DNA from: Cristatella mucedo
Taxonomy: Eukaryota > Bryozoa > Phylactolaemata > Cristatellidae
NCBI GenBank assembly: GCA_009760855.2
Contig: WPIO01000073.1
Location: forward strand, 1,101,001 to 1,165,000
Reading direction: 5' to 3'
Length of the DNA stretch: 64,000 nucleotides
Shown: positions 1 to 13,184 of the stretch, piece after piece
Numbering within the stretch: position 1 is the stretch's first letter
Layout: each line of letters starts with the position of its first letter
Position numbers and translations under genes: made by a program
Notes under the pieces: generated by a model
The model's database searches: none
The model's input: only the letters and a program-made list of their open reading frames with translations
Told to the model about the DNA's origin: nothing

Positions 1-659
1 GTACGATATAGCCAACTCGTCCTCACCCAGGTGCGCTCTCACCAAATGTACAGCCAGCCAACTCCCCTTAGGACTCTTCCGTCGGGTCTTATATACATAT
101 CCTCATCAATGGACCCAGCAATAAATGTACGTCGAAGGCCGAGGTCATCACCGACACTGAACGGCTGCTGCCCCAAATCGGAAGCCATAATTCAGTGGCT
201 GGTCCGAAAGCAGATATCGAAGGGCAATTACATAGCCATCGCATGAACACCAAGCCACAGCCCATGAATCGAATAACCGATTCGTCATTCTTGGACAGGC
301 AGTTAAGAAGCATCAATGCCAAATAGTCGGAAACATAAAAAAGACCTGCTAACTCACATAGCTGAGAGGGGGCCAAACAACAGGTAGTCTCAGTTCTCGT
401 GAATCCTAAGGAGCCAATCCTTGGTGGAATGAGTATTATAAAGCCCCGGATTTTAAGATAAGTCTGATGGTCATGCTGGAAACTAGCTTTAGAAGTTTGA
501 TGCTGTTTTCGACATCCCCACTACACGACTGACTGATGAGGATTGATTGGATTGACTAGGTGGAAGTCGGCACCGGCGATGACACGGTCCAGAAACTGGC
601 CCAACCGGGAGCATGCAGTCATCAAGGACTAAGACGGGCCAACTTCTCATGGAATACGT
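1..659. other. No gene recognised
   Basis: Short overlapping frames on both strands carry no family signal, and no repeat family shared with the rest of the window was picked out. Confidence 0.4.
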
Positions 660-1135
660 CAAAAACAATAATGCAAATAAAATATTCGTATTGCAACCTT
701 AGAAAACTAAATCTCTTTCTAGGCACTTTATATATGCTGAAATGGAAGCATATCCGTTGGTTGATGGTAGCACGTACAACAATTCCAGCATGCATAAGCA
801 CACCCGGGATGATTACCACGGACAGAGCATACGCTGTGAGGACGGGCGAGTTTTTAGCTTCGTTTTAAATTTCGTCCAAATCAGTCGATACCGTGATGTC
901 AGTCGGCAGAGAGTTTACGGCTTTCGAAGCATAGCAACTGAAGGCATGGTATCCAAAAAATGTAATGCTCCATAGAGGCGCAGCTAAACGACCTGATTTG
1001 AGGTGTGGGTGGCATAGTACGACGGGAAGCGTGCCAAGGAAGTATTCCCGTTATGTAGGTCGGAACAAGAGGATGAAGGGAACTAAACGTGAGCGATAGA
1101 ACCTTGACGTTGCTCCACTGTTGATCATGCACCAG
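660..1135 (-). mobile_element. LINE family 1 (L2/CR1-like) 3' fragment
   Basis: The 3' tail (AACTAAATCTCTTTCTAGGC in this orientation) lies at 694-735. The degenerate minus-strand translation KVLSLTFSSLHPLVPTYI matches the intact copy at 39.7-40.8 kb. It carries stops and is inactive. Confidence 0.7.
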
Positions 1136-3279
1136 TAGGAGGCCTCAACCTGGTGAGCAGCGATGCAATGAGGCAGCTAAGAAATTCACACATTCACGGC
1201 AGACAATATGCATAGAAATGAGAGCTTAGACTTCGCTACCTACATATGCACCCAAGCAGGTTTCACAATCTCTGCGCACTTGATATGCGGTACCCTAATC
1301 GGTTACAAATAAGCATCAGACTACATGCGTGGAGTATACCAGATTGAATTCCATAATCCTGCATAGGCAGCTGACTTTACGTCTTGCAGGCACAATGTAA
1401 GTGGCTAAGATCTAACTAATAAGTAATAAGGCATTGAGGAGGCAGTAACAGACATTTGCAAAGGCAGGTGCTACCCTTTCTTGCAGGTCAAGAAATTCAC
1501 AAGCGACAGGCTTGGCTTCACACTTACATATCATAAAGGCTCTCTGGAACCCCGAGAAACAGCACAAACCAAATGCTCATGGCGAGACATGAACAACATC
1601 AAGATGCTAGCCGTCGCGGACTTAGTCGTGAGGTGGTTGATTATTATAAAATGAAGGCGAACAGTAACGCTAGATCAGTCACAGCCATTTAGAAGGCGCC
1701 GGGCTTCTTTGGTATCCTCACTTTTAAATAACGCGCAGATATTGCAAGCTCGGCCTTCAGTTTAATCTTAGCAGGTTTTAGGGATCGACAACCTGAACGC
1801 TGCGATCTACAACCATGTGCACAGACGCGCGGGTCATGCTCGCTTTAATGCCGCGTAGCCCACTTTCTTGGGTGGCACAATCCGTGGGAAAACGGAATTT
1901 TTCGGGCCAGGAGTATCGATGCATTGCTATAACTCACAGTGCAGCTAGCAGAGTCAGAGGAAGCACAGACAACTATAACTCATACATCAAGTGCTGGAGC
2001 GCCGCCAACTTACGTGAAGAATGGAGGAAACTCGTATTGCCAGGGCCACACGAATTGACTGGCACTATCTGTCATGGCTCCACAGCCTTGGCTGTAAAGA
2101 TGCTGCGTTCAGGGTGAGGACACCACCAGAAAGCAGAAAGCAACCAGTGACTTTTTCCCTAGCTCAGAGCCGGTAGTGACACAGTGAGTCCATTAATCTA
2201 GACTGCGGAAAACAACATCCGCCGTGTCAGACCCGGCTTATTTCCTGCTCAGACCTGTGTAAACTGTTATTTGCGGTGTCTTGCCTGATAGTGTAATAAC
2301 TTTGATATGATATAAGAATGTAGATACTGGTATGCATATCCTAATCGTTATTCAGGGTGGTGGGGAAAGTGGGCTAGAATCTGGCTAATTTTTTTAGCTG
2401 TATCGCATTGCATGCGTTCTCATGGTAAGAGATCGGAGCAAAAGTGGCTTTGATGTCGGTCTGAAAGATAACGAATGCGGCGTCCTAGCATTAGTTTGCA
2501 TAGAAAGATACTTGGTAATGGTAACAATTCGCGAACCCAAAATGTTAAGAAATGCTGCTCATTATTCGTAGAAAGTGGTTGCTAAAATGCTTGCCTTCCT
2601 GGCCGGCCGCGGGCGTGGGTCTCCTCACGTTACCGACACGACATATTCTTCCGCTGTGGAAGAAATCTTCGTGTAAATCACGAGAGTTTCGTTGATGTTG
2701 CAGCCCGGCTTCCGGCTCAGCTTTAATGTCAAACCAAGTATCACGGCGAGTACACAGGTAGAGGTCGGATGCTGTCGCAATCGAGAAACGGAGCGTATTT
2801 AGGGAACAGCGGAATCGGTTCTCCTTATGGTGCGACATAAATAGGCGCAACGCCGAATCAAAAACAGTATATTGTGCGTATCTAGCTGGATACCTAAGTT
2901 GAATTTTATACACGCCTAGATGCTTAATCTGCAGAAGCGTTTAGTCGCTTACAATTTCCATTTGTATCCAGGCACCACGGGAATTACGAGCGGCTTACAA
3001 AGGCATTAAGGCACACTGCATTAAGGCTTGGGTACATTTCTGCTGTCAAGAGAGCATGTCTGCTTGACTGCTTACAAGGAAATAGCTGCTTTAAAGCTGC
3101 TACTTGGTCTCCTCTAGTTATTTCCCACGGGCATGCCCACAACTTGTACTTTAGATTGTATTGTTGACCTTCGAATGATCACGAAGTTGCAAGCAGAATA
3201 ATTGTGGGCGTAGCATGGTCGGTAGTTATAGAGCAATTTTATTTTTAAAACCAGGTAGTTTGGTTGCAGCTACACTCAT
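1136..3279. other. No gene recognised
   Basis: Two ORFs of 100-122 codons (1815-2117 plus, 2545-2913 minus) have no recognisable domain, splice context or codon pattern. I see no repeat that recurs elsewhere in the window. Confidence 0.4.
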
Positions 3280-3365
3280 ATAAAATATGTAATCATTTGT
3301 ATAGCGACCTAAGAGAACTTAATCTCTATTCAGGCCATCCACATATGCCACGGGGACTTTTCAAG
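3280..3365 (-). mobile_element. SINE-A tail fragment
   Basis: It contains the SINE-A tail in reverse (AAGAGAACTTAATCTCTATT, then CATATGCCACGGGG). The tRNA-like head is missing. Confidence 0.6.
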
Positions 3366-4312
3366 AACACCAGCCTCAAAAGACTGGTCAGAAATACCTT
3401 ACGCAAGTTAGACTATATTCTGCAGCAGTAATGCTAGACACCTTTTTTAGAAATTAATGTAAAGAAAGAACAGAGAAGGATATTTAAGAGCCTCATATAC
3501 TTGTATAGCGTAGAAGAGTCTTAGCAGCCCTCGCTCTGCTTATATCAGGAAAGTCTTAATTAAATAGTGCGGGACTGAAAATCTCTCGACATAAGCGGTA
3601 AAGTCTTACCTTACGACCGAGCTCAGATCCAGCATCAGGCGCAAGCAGTAGCGTCAGTGCGATTCAACCACTTAATTTAGCTAGCGGCAGAAGAGCAATA
3701 GCGGCCATCGCCCGTTTGCAGCTACCGACGAATAAACTGCTGCGCTACACAAGTGTAGCCACGCCCCTCGGCCGTGAAGTGCGAACACTCTAGGCCGATA
3801 AGGAATTTTTTAACGCAAAAACAGATTCGGTTCGATTTGGTATAATTGTTGCAGGAACCTCTTGGCGCGGAAAACAGCTGTGATTGTTGGCCCCGCAATG
3901 GCAAGAATGCGTCACCATGTTCTCGAAAATAGTGCAGGACAATTAGTGCTTCAACAAGCCTAATAAATCTCTGATCATATTTTTGTTAAACGAATTCATT
4001 CACCACCCTTCGATTAATGACCTGGTTCGACTGCAGCCGTCTTGCCAAAAGGCGCTCTGGGCAACAAAGTTATGACGTGTGTCAATAGACCAAATAAATC
4101 TTTCCCGGTAGTAGGATTTGAGCTTTTGATTCTGAATCCGAATTCTGACACGTGAGTTTTAGCCTGGTCCATGTGCTCATCTTAAATCCTGAACTAATGT
4201 TTAGGGCTCACAGCCCTTAGATCGCCCCGAAAGAGAGATTTCACGACCCCGATCGCGGGTTCAATTCCTTCAGAAGAAAATTATTAATTTTCCACTGTAT
4301 TAATTTTACGTC
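3366..4312. other. No gene recognised
   Basis: Base-balanced sequence without a convincing ORF, RNA gene or shared repeat. Confidence 0.4.
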
Positions 4313-4445
4313 GGGAGCTTAGCCCAGCGTAAGGTGCTCGTGACTTCACGATTCGGGCTGTGTGTTCTAGTATGCAGGAGGCCCTTTCTTTATTATACCC
4401 TTGCCCGTCGCAGATAAGGCGAAACCACTAAGGGTCTTCACACGC
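4313..4445 (+). mobile_element. Very degenerate SINE-B
   Basis: The order of elements follows SINE-B: AGCCCAGCGTAAGGTGCTCG (head), a worn B-box region, CTTTATTATACC, then CTAAGGGTCTTC. Similarity is low and the call is tentative. Confidence 0.3.
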
Positions 4446-6288
4446 CGTAGAAATAAGTGATTAAAAATAAACTGATACTTAATTCACATTACTTTTACGC
4501 TAGTTTAACAATTAGACCACAGCTGGGCCCCGGATATTTGTGATGGAGCAGCATCTTGCAACATGCAAGCGTCGATTCCAGCAAAAGAGGGTTTTCAAAA
4601 AAAGTTAATTTGCTCTATTTATCCTGGAACAACTGAGCTATCGGCAAAGGTTTGTGCAGCACGCGCTTGCAGTCAGAATTGCTGACTGATGTACACGCTC
4701 AGTGAACCTCCATCCTCCTGTTGCCGTTTGTTGAACACATACGATAATCTTAAATTAGATAAAAACAAAGAGCTGTCGAGCGATGACTGAACGCGAAACT
4801 GTGATAAATATCCACACCCGAGAGCGCTGATGATATCGCCAGTCTGAAATATGGATACGGCGATGACGAATTCCCCTCTCCCACAAGTTGAGTTGAAGGG
4901 GCCGTTCCAATCGCCCCCCCCCCCCGCCGGCTCCCGTGGTAGCGAGCCAATTTTGCATCAGCTCTAGCTCTCTCTCACCTGGAGGGGATTAGTGTTGCAC
5001 CCCGCAGCCTAGCGGCTCCTCCACCTGACAGAATGTTGGGCGCACGGTTGGCCCGTTTTCCCGCGGGCAACGGTAAGATGCATTGGTATGGATGACGAAG
5101 CTTGTGAATTTTTCGCCGCTTTTTTTGCCTCGTCAACGCGGACTTGACTGGAAATGCGCTATCGAAGCGCACGAATCTCCTTGCTGCTGGTCCTGCTCTC
5201 CGGTAAAGCAAGTCTTGACTCGTCTAACAGGCAGAAAAACCTGTGTGCACAACCTGCTGCCGAATTTTGCGCATGTGTTCATGTGCCCACCGCATTCCAT
5301 CCAACGGCTGCAGCAGTATCCTGAACGTAGCCGTTAGCGTCGCTACCTTCGCGGCGTGTAGCTGCGTTCGCGAAGCGTAACCCGCTGGCATGTCTAATTT
5401 AATGCTAGTCTTGCATTTGAATTAGGTTTTAAGGCGATGTCGAGAGGGTTACGATCCTGCGCCCGCCGTGTGCACTGTAAGCAGGCACCGCCGCCACGGT
5501 CGCCCGTAAATGTCGGAAGCGCGCGATGCTGCTGCGATTGCGGTTATCGAACCCTCTTGCTGCTAAAGCCAAATCACGACATGTCGAATGCCGAACGAGT
5601 CACCCTGTTTGCTTCGTGATGGCTGACCCTGACATTTTCCTGTGCAAGTTTCTAATGTTATGCGTGGAATCAATCGCGTGTATCGTCCACAGTTTGCCTG
5701 CGTATTTGTGTGAGCGGTTTAATTAATTGCCGCTCTACATGCAGTCGACGACGTGGCGCTGCAGCCCTTAGACTGACCCGAAAAAAGCGTTGCAGGAAGC
5801 GAACCGCCCGGCATGCCCCTTCAGCCTTCGGTCGGGCCGGCTGCATGAAAGCAGAGTCTCGTGCTTGCCTATATCTCTTTTGTCGAACAGCAAAAGGAAC
5901 CAGTGGCAAGCAAATAATGAGAATAATCACTTAAGGCGCAGCATTTTTCGGAACCTGCGGTAGCTTCGAAGCTGCATCGCAGCCGTGGAAGTCACTTTCG
6001 AAATCAGATTTCATTGTCGATAATGAGTGCGGTTTTACTGCCGTTCCATGTATTCTCACTGATGTGAGTTCGTAGAACAGTTTTCAAACTCCACTTCTGC
6101 ACTTTTGTATTAATGCTTAATGCTTGTTACCATTGGATCATTCTCGTGAGCTCAGATTCACCAACACAAATAAATTTCGAATGTCTTCGAATGAATTTCA
6201 GAGCTGCCTCTTGTGTGACAACGTGTGGAATGAGAAGGATAACCGCCAGCACTTGTACTCCCTTTTTATGTCGCCAGTCTCGGCACTT
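4446..6288. other. Gene-free stretch with a GC-richer core
   Basis: Sequence from about 4.9 to 5.9 kb is richer in GC and CpG than its flanks and opens with a poly-C run near 4913. ORFs there are short and overlap in several frames. It could hide a promoter or first exon, but nothing supports a specific call. Confidence 0.35.
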
Positions 6289-6474
6289 AAAATAATAAAT
6301 AAATCTTAGCTGATTAAATAGCCTCTTTTTGTATAGCGACAGAAGAGCCTTTATGGCTATCACCACCGCTTGCATTGGCGATAAAGAATCCCCTACCGCA
6401 GGAATCGAACCCATGACCACGAGACCGAGGTCGTGAAAGCGACCGCCTTACTTAGTGTGCCATCACGGCTCACC
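6289..6474 (-). mobile_element. SINE-B copy
   Basis: In reverse order it shows the (TTTA)n-type tail, the conserved body (AGCGACAGAAGAGCCTTTAT, ACCACCGCTTGCA), the B-box GGAATCGAACC and the rest of the tRNA-like head to GCCATCACGGCT. It is close to the 43755-43929 copy. Confidence 0.85.
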
Positions 6475-6541
6475 GGTTCCGATCATTCTTGCTCAGGCTA
6501 ACCTCTCTTAGATACTCATACTATAGGCTTTGTCTCATACC

Positions 6542-6580
6542 ATATATATATATATATATATATATTTATTTATTTATTTA
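6542..6580. repeat. (TA)n then (TTTA)n microsatellite
   Basis: About 12 TA dinucleotides pass directly into TTTA repeats, inside a LINE 3' region. Confidence 0.9.
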
Positions 6581-6619
6581 CTCTGTCTGCTCCTTTTCTC
6601 TGTTTCTCACCTCGGGTAT

Positions 6620-6735
6620 TTTAGCCGTGCTCCTTACCGACCTCCCTTGCAGCAAATGTAAAGCGCCTAGAAAGAGACTGAGTTCTCTGAGGGCACTTTA
6701 TCAAGTGCATTATTATTATTATTATTATTATTATT
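6620..6735 (+). mobile_element. LINE family 1 3' end
   Basis: It shows the diagnostic 3' tail: AGCAAATGTAAAGCGCCTAG, AGACTGAGTTCTCTGAGGGC and ACTTTATCAAGTGCA ending in (ATT)n. It abuts a second LINE fragment at 6736. Confidence 0.8.
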
Positions 6736-7025
6736 AAATCCTATGGAGACCGTGCCTTTGGTTCATATGCTCCTAAAGTCGGGAATGTGTTGGCGACTGA
6801 CTTAAGGACATCCCCCGAGTTGACATGTAAGAACGACATAAAAACCTGCTTGTACCTCACAGCATTTGTTCGCACCGTGTCAATTGTCATTTACATGTGT
6901 CTGCTCATTCGTGCTTTAAAGTCACTCATCTGTTCATATCCTCCTTTTCCAGCAAATCTTTCTCTTGGGATGCTGTGCAAATGTATTATTACTATTATTG
7001 TTACTGTTATTGTTATTATTATGGC
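6736..7025 (+). mobile_element. LINE family 1 reverse transcriptase C-terminus, second copy
   Basis: The translation GDRAFGSYAPKVGNVLATD, LRTSPELT matches the C-terminal region of the 39.7-40.8 kb ORF. It ends in an ATT-rich tail (from 6983). Confidence 0.7.
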
Positions 7026-7384
7026 CCAATAGTCTTGTTCTACCTACGTTACTGCACGCAGTGTTGTTGGAATGCTACTGCTGCATTTCTATAATTGGAA
7101 GAGGTTAGTTGCAGCCGTGTATGTAGTACAATCTTTTAACTAGTTGTTGTGCTCTATTCACTTAACAACTAGAAAGGGTTGTATAGTGAAATATTAGTGG
7201 CACAGAAAGCCCAAAAGAAACAAATGTGAACCAAACAATATATCACTGAAGAAGTTGGCCTAGCGTATGCTCACGCACCCCGTTCACTGCGGTTTATTTA
7301 TTATGAGATGGAGGAATGGTAAGGCACTGTAGACCCGCGTTTTACCTGCAGACATTTGTTCGATAGACGTTCGACAGAGGTACC

Positions 7385-7805
7385 TTTGATGAAGGGTTAC
7401 CGTTACAGCTTCCATCGTATATAAGTGCATTTTGTCTCTACGGTCAAGTCGGCCTACTTTCAGCTAAGGAATATCGCCCAAACCAGGGACTGCTTTGGCA
7501 AAAGTACAACAATAAAACTAATTCAAGTGTTTGTAGCATCCCGTCTAAATTACTGCAATTCCCTTTTTATTGACTCTCGGCCTGTCCCCTTAATCGGCAG
7601 CGACTGGTGCAAAACCCAGCAGCTCGTCCGATCTCTCATCTAAAGCATAGGTGCCACATCACACCACTTCTGTCTGAGCTCCGCTGGCTCCCTAGCAAGC
7701 AGCACTTCGACTTCCAGATTCTCTGTCTGGCTTGCAGATCGCTTCGCTCGCTTTCACCAGCTTCTTTCTTTCACCATCTTTTTTCTAGACACTTTACTAC
7801 GTAGG
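7385..7805 (+). mobile_element. Decayed LINE reverse transcriptase fragment
   Basis: Frames across the stretch read STVKSAYFQLRNIAQTRDCF, SRLNYCNSLF, then HITPLLSELRWLPSKQHFDF, in the order of the family 1 ORF but with frameshifts. Confidence 0.75.
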
Positions 7806-9110
7806 GTAGAAAGAAAGCACGTCAAATGATTAGCAACAATGTGGTGGCCCACGTAAGTCACCACTGCCGAGCTCTGTGGAGGCTTCAGCATAGTCCAGTG
7901 GGCTTTTTAATTGGGATTTAGGGTTTGCTGTTTGACTAGCAGATGTTTTTGAAATCTGTAACCGAGATGCGTGTGGTGTTTAAAAGGAATTATGGTACCA
8001 CCGCCTCACCTGTGCTCACCATGACAATTAAGCAAAGGTAATGATTGGCTCACTTTACTGAATTTTCTTTGTTGGTGAGCTGCAACAGCCATGCCTGCAT
8101 GCCAGCGCCAATGTACCATCAACATTTAGTGTAGCAGGTGGGGTGCCAACATTGGCAGCTAGTTTAATCGTAGTGGACTCGTCTTGCAATCTGCATTCCT
8201 AACTTTTGGGGTACTGTGCTGTGACGTCACCGTGCAGTTTAAGCTAATGTCCTTTTTTTTGATTTCGAGGGTTACTCACGATTATTTTCGTTTTGACTAC
8301 CAGCCTAAGTCTTGTTCTCGCGTAAAACTTATACTTGGCTATGTGTCATAACACATACCATGTCATGTGTCAAAACTGGAAACTGATTGCCGAGAAAGGT
8401 TGCATCAGATGTCGGACGACCAATTTTTAACTCATAAAAGCAACCCCTTGTTATTCTTCTGTTCTTGTGGTGTGCATAAACAATTTCTCTAGTGACTGAC
8501 AAATATCCTGACATAAATTCAAAACATTGTTTACCTTTTCTTAGCTGTCGCTAATGTAAATGTGCCACTTCGGCTGCCACCCTACAGTTTTTTGATTTGC
8601 CGAAGGGCGTAAACAGATAAGACAAGTTAAGGTGGCACTCAAAATGCCAGCGCTAGTGAAGAGTTCGAGTCTGACGAAATAATAACAGACTGCTGCTGCT
8701 CTGTCTTAGGGTGTGCACCTGCACACGAGGTTTTGTTAGATTGGGTTTGGTATACCTCATGTTATGTCGTGTCAAGCCGCATGCCTATAGATCTGGATGG
8801 CTTTTGCATGTGACTGGCTCTTTTCCATGCGATGCTTTTGGAGCGTAGATACATTGGTTTGTACATAAGTGGTGATTGAGCGGTCAAAGCTGAATCAGCA
8901 CATTAGTGTGTAACAGCCATGGCCCATTGTATCCTGCCTGTATGCATTTGCTCTCATAATTTTTTTCAGTGTTATTGAAGTTTTTTAATCGGCAGACATC
9001 GTCAGGACCGGGGCTTGGGTAAGTGGATGTGCGGTGGTTGGTATAAGAGCTAGTGACCGGTGTGCTGATTACTAAATCTGGTGTGGCATGTGTATCAGAG
9101 ACCTTTTGAG
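7806..9110. other. No gene recognised
   Basis: No convincing ORF. A single TGACGTCA palindrome occurs near 8222. The trinucleotide tract that begins at 9114 marks its end. Confidence 0.4.
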
Positions 9111-9113
9111 TAT

Positions 9114-9183
9114 TACCACCACCACCACTACTACTACTACTGCTACTACTACCACTACATTTAGAATATAATAATAATAATAA
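9114..9183. repeat. Trinucleotide tract (CAC/TAC/AAT)
   Basis: ACCACC/ACTACT repeats grade into AATAAT, the reverse of a LINE (ATT)n tail that follows in the same orientation. Confidence 0.85.
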
Positions 9184-9270
9184 TAAGGAAACATTTATAA
9201 GACCTAAGAGAGCTAAATTTTGTCCTGGGCTCTTTACCTATGCCAGAAAGTAAGCACATCTATTGCTAAG
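9165..9270 (-). mobile_element. LINE 3' tail fragment
   Basis: Reverse-orientation tail with (AAT)n, then CCTAAGAGAGCTAAATTTTG and GGGCTCTTTACCTATGCC, diverged from the family 1 tail. Confidence 0.55.
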
Positions 9271-9769
9271 TATTAAAGTGCTCAAGTTCTGCACACATAA
9301 TCAGATTTAAGATAATGTAAGCGGACGGTGAAAATGCTGTGAGAATATGTGGTATACAGAATCTTTGTAAATGCCATAGATGTCAGGGATGTTGGGATGT
9401 CAGTCGGTAGTGAGTTAATAATAATGATGATGATAGTGATAGGTTGTATGGCACCCTAAGAAAGTCTCGTGCCAGAGTGGAGAGTGGACTAGGGGTAAAG
9501 TTTGATGCAGAAGTGAAGTTTCCTTATATTTAGTTTCAAACCAAGAGGGCTATGCGCTTAACCTATTGGCACAGTGCAAGGGCATAAGCAGGGGGCTGAG
9601 GTCTTCAGTCAGTCTAAATCAAGATGGGATGTCTACAGATAAGCCTCCCCCCCACCGATTGTTCGGTCCGAATAAGATCGAGGTGCTACCTTTCTTAGAA
9701 CTGTCATCATTGGCACTGTCAGCCAACGATAGGCTTGTAGAAGGAATACCGAAGTGACTTAGCTCGGTA

Positions 9770-11410
9770 ATTTAATGCAATGTATCTCTGTCTGTAGTTC
9801 CTCTAAGCCACAAAGACTGTGTGGGTACATCGCGAAGGAGATTTCCGGTAAGCATTCGGTAGCCAACATACTTCATCTCACGCAACAAAGAGAAAGTGAG
9901 AAGCATAGCTGAGTAAAGAGGGCAGATGAGTTAGCGAGTAAGAAGTAGCAGCTCAGGACGGTTTGAAAGGATGTGCCATAGTCGACAGCAGGACAACAAA
10001 TGTCCTTGAGTGAAAGTTAGTTCCGCAGACTAGGACCTGCAGAGCAAAAGCTTCTGTCGCTAACGGTCTTTAAGGAATGGAACAGCTAATTATTTATTGT
10101 CCATGGAGGACCTGAGGGCACAAGTAGGCTGAAGCTAGTGCAGCAGTTTGGCTAAATGTCAATGAGCAAAGCCTCGGCGAACCTTGTGGGTCAGCGTAAG
10201 AAATTTACTGTGTATCCATTAATCAACCGGAAGCCGTCGAAGCACCTGCAGCAAAGGAGACACGTGGCTGAACCTCTGGGATCTGTTAGCTAGCCTTGCA
10301 ACAACATTCATTACCAGCTGCAGTAGCTTAGTGGCTTTTTGGTAGCCCAGCCAAAATGGAATTGCAATAATCTGGCCGAGACAGAACCAGAGAGCTAGTT
10401 AAATTTTTTGCAAGCCACCGTGGAGGACAGTTCCTATTCGTAGAATGGGATCAGACATAATGGCTAGCTGTGGAGGCAGTCTTCTTAACGAAGCTTTCAA
10501 AATGTAGGCAGTTGTCAATGACCACACCTAATTTTGAGCACACGTGACGGTCGCACATCAGCATAATCTATTAATAAAGCAAAAACAGCAAAGTCTAGTT
10601 CAGCCTTATGCTCGGGTTGTCCTTGAGTAGGAGTCCTGTTTTATCGTCGTTTATTTTTTAAGGAAATTCGGCAACATCCAGGATCGAATAATAATAATAA
10701 TAATGCACTTGATCAAGCACCCTCAGAGAGCTCAATCTCTTCGTAGGCGCTTTACATTTGTCGGCAAGGCAAGCATTCAGTTTATCAGTCGCTGCAGACT
10801 CTGACGGATTAAATGACAAATACAGCTAAATATCGTTAGCATAAAAGTTATAGTATATCACGAACCCGAATCACTTTTCCCCGAGGTTGAGTGTAAATGG
10901 AGAACAGCAAAGGACCGAGGATGGACTTTTGTGGAACCCCACAGGTGACTTGTCTGGTGGATGAGACCTGACCCCCACACGACATGGATTGAACACGACC
11001 GGACAAGTATGATTGAAGCACGCCAGTGCCTTGTCCGCCAGATCGGTCGTTGTTCTCAGTCGTTCAAGTAAGATATCGCATCAAAGTGTCGAAGGCAACT
11101 GGAAGATCCAGCAGGGCCAGGGCTTTGGTATTACCGCCATCCTTGCTAGATAGGGTGTCATTGGTTACACAAAGGAGAGCAGTTTCAGTGGAGTGGTGTT
11201 GCTCGAATCCTAACTGAAATTGTTTGACAATATTCTTTTCAACATGCGACACATAAGCTTCTGACAAAATAGAAAGAAGGGAAATTGGGCAATAGTTTGC
11301 TAGGACTTCTGAATCGAAACCGGGCTTTTTAAGTATCGATCTAATGATATCCGGTTTGGAAGACTTGAGTACAACCCAGTTTTTCAGGGGAGTGTTACAA
11401 ATCTTTTGGT
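9770..11410 (-). mobile_element. LINE family 2 (Rex1/L2-like), longest copy, inactive
   Basis: Minus-strand reading gives ordered reverse transcriptase blocks: ILKKPGFDSEVLANYCPISL, FQLGFEQHHSTETALL, ALLDLPVAFDTL (11410-11070), NFYANDI at the YADD position (~10835), WMLPNFLKK (~10650), then the C-terminal region and a 3' end with GAGATGAAGTATGTTGG. Stops and frameshifts are frequent and the catalytic YADD is YAND. A family 1 3' tail is inserted at 10684-10770. The 3' end matches the copies at 12.6, 28.3 and 57.4 kb. Confidence 0.75.
10684..10770 (-). mobile_element. LINE family 1 tail inserted in LINE family 2
   Basis: (AAT)n followed by GCACTTGATCAAGCACCCTC and AGCTCAATCTCTTCGTAGGC is the reverse of the family 1 tail. 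It interrupts the family 2 ORF between its YAND block and WMLPNFLKK block, giving the relative order of insertion. Confidence 0.7.
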
Positions 11411-12600
11411 AACTGTGCCAGTCAGCTGTTGTGTTTTCGGAGCTTTTTATGCCAGCCTAGTGATGCTATATTGCTTCATGTTAATTTGCCACCCCGGCAA
11501 ATCCCTTCAGTTCTCTCAGCTTTTTCTTCTTACTGACGGAATGGATATTGCGGTCACATGGTACGAATATCATTGTGGAGCATAGCAGATGATCAGAAAT
11601 ATTTTGCGCATTTGTCCTGTAGAGCACCAGCGGTCGTTGTCAGCCAAGATGGCAGTACCATACTCTGCTGGCATCCGGAGCCCAAGTTTCCATACGAGCA
11701 CTCAACGGTATTTACCTTCGTGTGCACTTTTTTCACACTTTGTGGTAAATAGTTCAGCTGTCGAGTGTGCAGAGGTCTTGGCTGTGCTGCTGACCAGAAC
11801 CTCTGGCTCTTGACCGTAACTGCTTTTCTAACGCTCGTTGCCTATTCTGCCTGTCGGCACCGCAGTAATCCAGCTCCTATCACATGATATTAAAGCTGCC
11901 TGAGAATAATGTGTCAGCGTTCGATCTTTTGTAGCCGATAGTGAGAACGCCTGACACCATTGCTGCTGATGAAGTAAGAGGCGCAATTTTTTTCTGCTTG
12001 CACTTCGTTTTTTACTGCTTTTGTTTTGAGCGGTTTCAGTGCTGTCCAAACAGAGTAATGGCAATTTTTGATAATGCCAACTATTTTTATTGGCTTCACG
12101 GAGTGCAAACTTGCTCGTTTTCTAAGGCACCCCAGACATTGGCAGGGAATGGTGTTTGATATGCTTTTGTACTGCTGCTCTTTGGCATTTTCTCTACTAT
12201 TACTCAACTACAAGATGCCATACTAGTTTGCATAGATTGTAAACTTTATGTCTTTCTGCATTTCAAATGCTGTTCGTGGTGGGAGGAAATTGCGGTTACT
12301 TTGTGGGTCTCTTGTCAAGTTACCGTTGACTCTGTCTGTGACTGCCATCTTCACGCCTTAGCATCTTAGCATCCTCTGTACAATTTATTTAAAAATTCAG
12401 AATCCTTGTGTCGTATTATCGCTATGTCATAGCTTATGTATTTTTCTAGCCTGTTCTGCAGCACCTATCTTGCTTTTTTAATATATATGCCTAACGTTGA
12501 CTTATGAAATATTGATGTATCGAAAAAGTGATGTGTAAATAGGAATTCATATAAAAAAGTTCCGATAGTAGTAAAGAAAACGTTACTGCAACCTGCTGTA
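11411..12600. other. No gene recognised
   Basis: AT-rich stretch with overlapping short ORFs on both strands (11558-12207) without domain signal. No shared repeat seen. Confidence 0.4.
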
Positions 12601-12604
12601 ATCA

Positions 12605-12995
12605 TACACAGTATAGCTGAACTGCTGCACCAGTATCAGCCTCCTCGTTTACTCTGGTCCTCTGTGGACAATAAATTGGCTGTTCTATTCTTATGCTTAA
12701 AGGCTATTGGAGACTGAAGCTTTTGCTCTGCAGGTCCTGGAATGTGGAACTATGTTCCACAGTTCTAACAAAACGACGTCTGCTCTCCTGCTGCCGAGTG
12801 TGGCATATTCTTTCTAGCTGTCCTGAGCTGCTGCTCCAATGCCTCAACTGCCCTCCTGACTCAACTGTGCTCTTCTCTTTGTTTCGTGAGATGAAGACTG
12901 TTGGCAACCGTATTCCTACCGAAAGTCTCTTAGGCTTTGAGTGCAGCCTTTGTGGCTTTCTGGACGTACAGATTAGAGGTACACTGCATTAGATT
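12605..12995 (+). mobile_element. LINE family 2 3' part
   Basis: The reading AELLHQYQPPR (with one substitution), then SAGPGMWNYVP, is the reverse transcriptase C-terminal region. The 3' region with GAGATGAAGACTGTTGGCAA and CTTAGGCTTTGAGTGC is shared with the 28.3 and 57.4 kb copies. Confidence 0.7.
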
Positions 12996-13184
12996 ACAAA
13001 ATAAACTTACCGAACAGGTAAGCAATTTCAGTGCAAGTGTTTTAATTTGTAGTGCTAAAATAAAGTTACACCACCTCAGTAATCTTTAGACCCTATTCTC
13101 ACTGTCCTGCTCCTAGGTTGCATTGATTTGCTGCTGCCATGCATAACTGACATCATTAATATGTCATTAGCCTCATGTCATGTC

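Noticed and set aside
1815-2117. 100-codon plus-strand ORF
   Set aside because: No recognisable family, no promoter or splice context; length expected by chance in this many frames.
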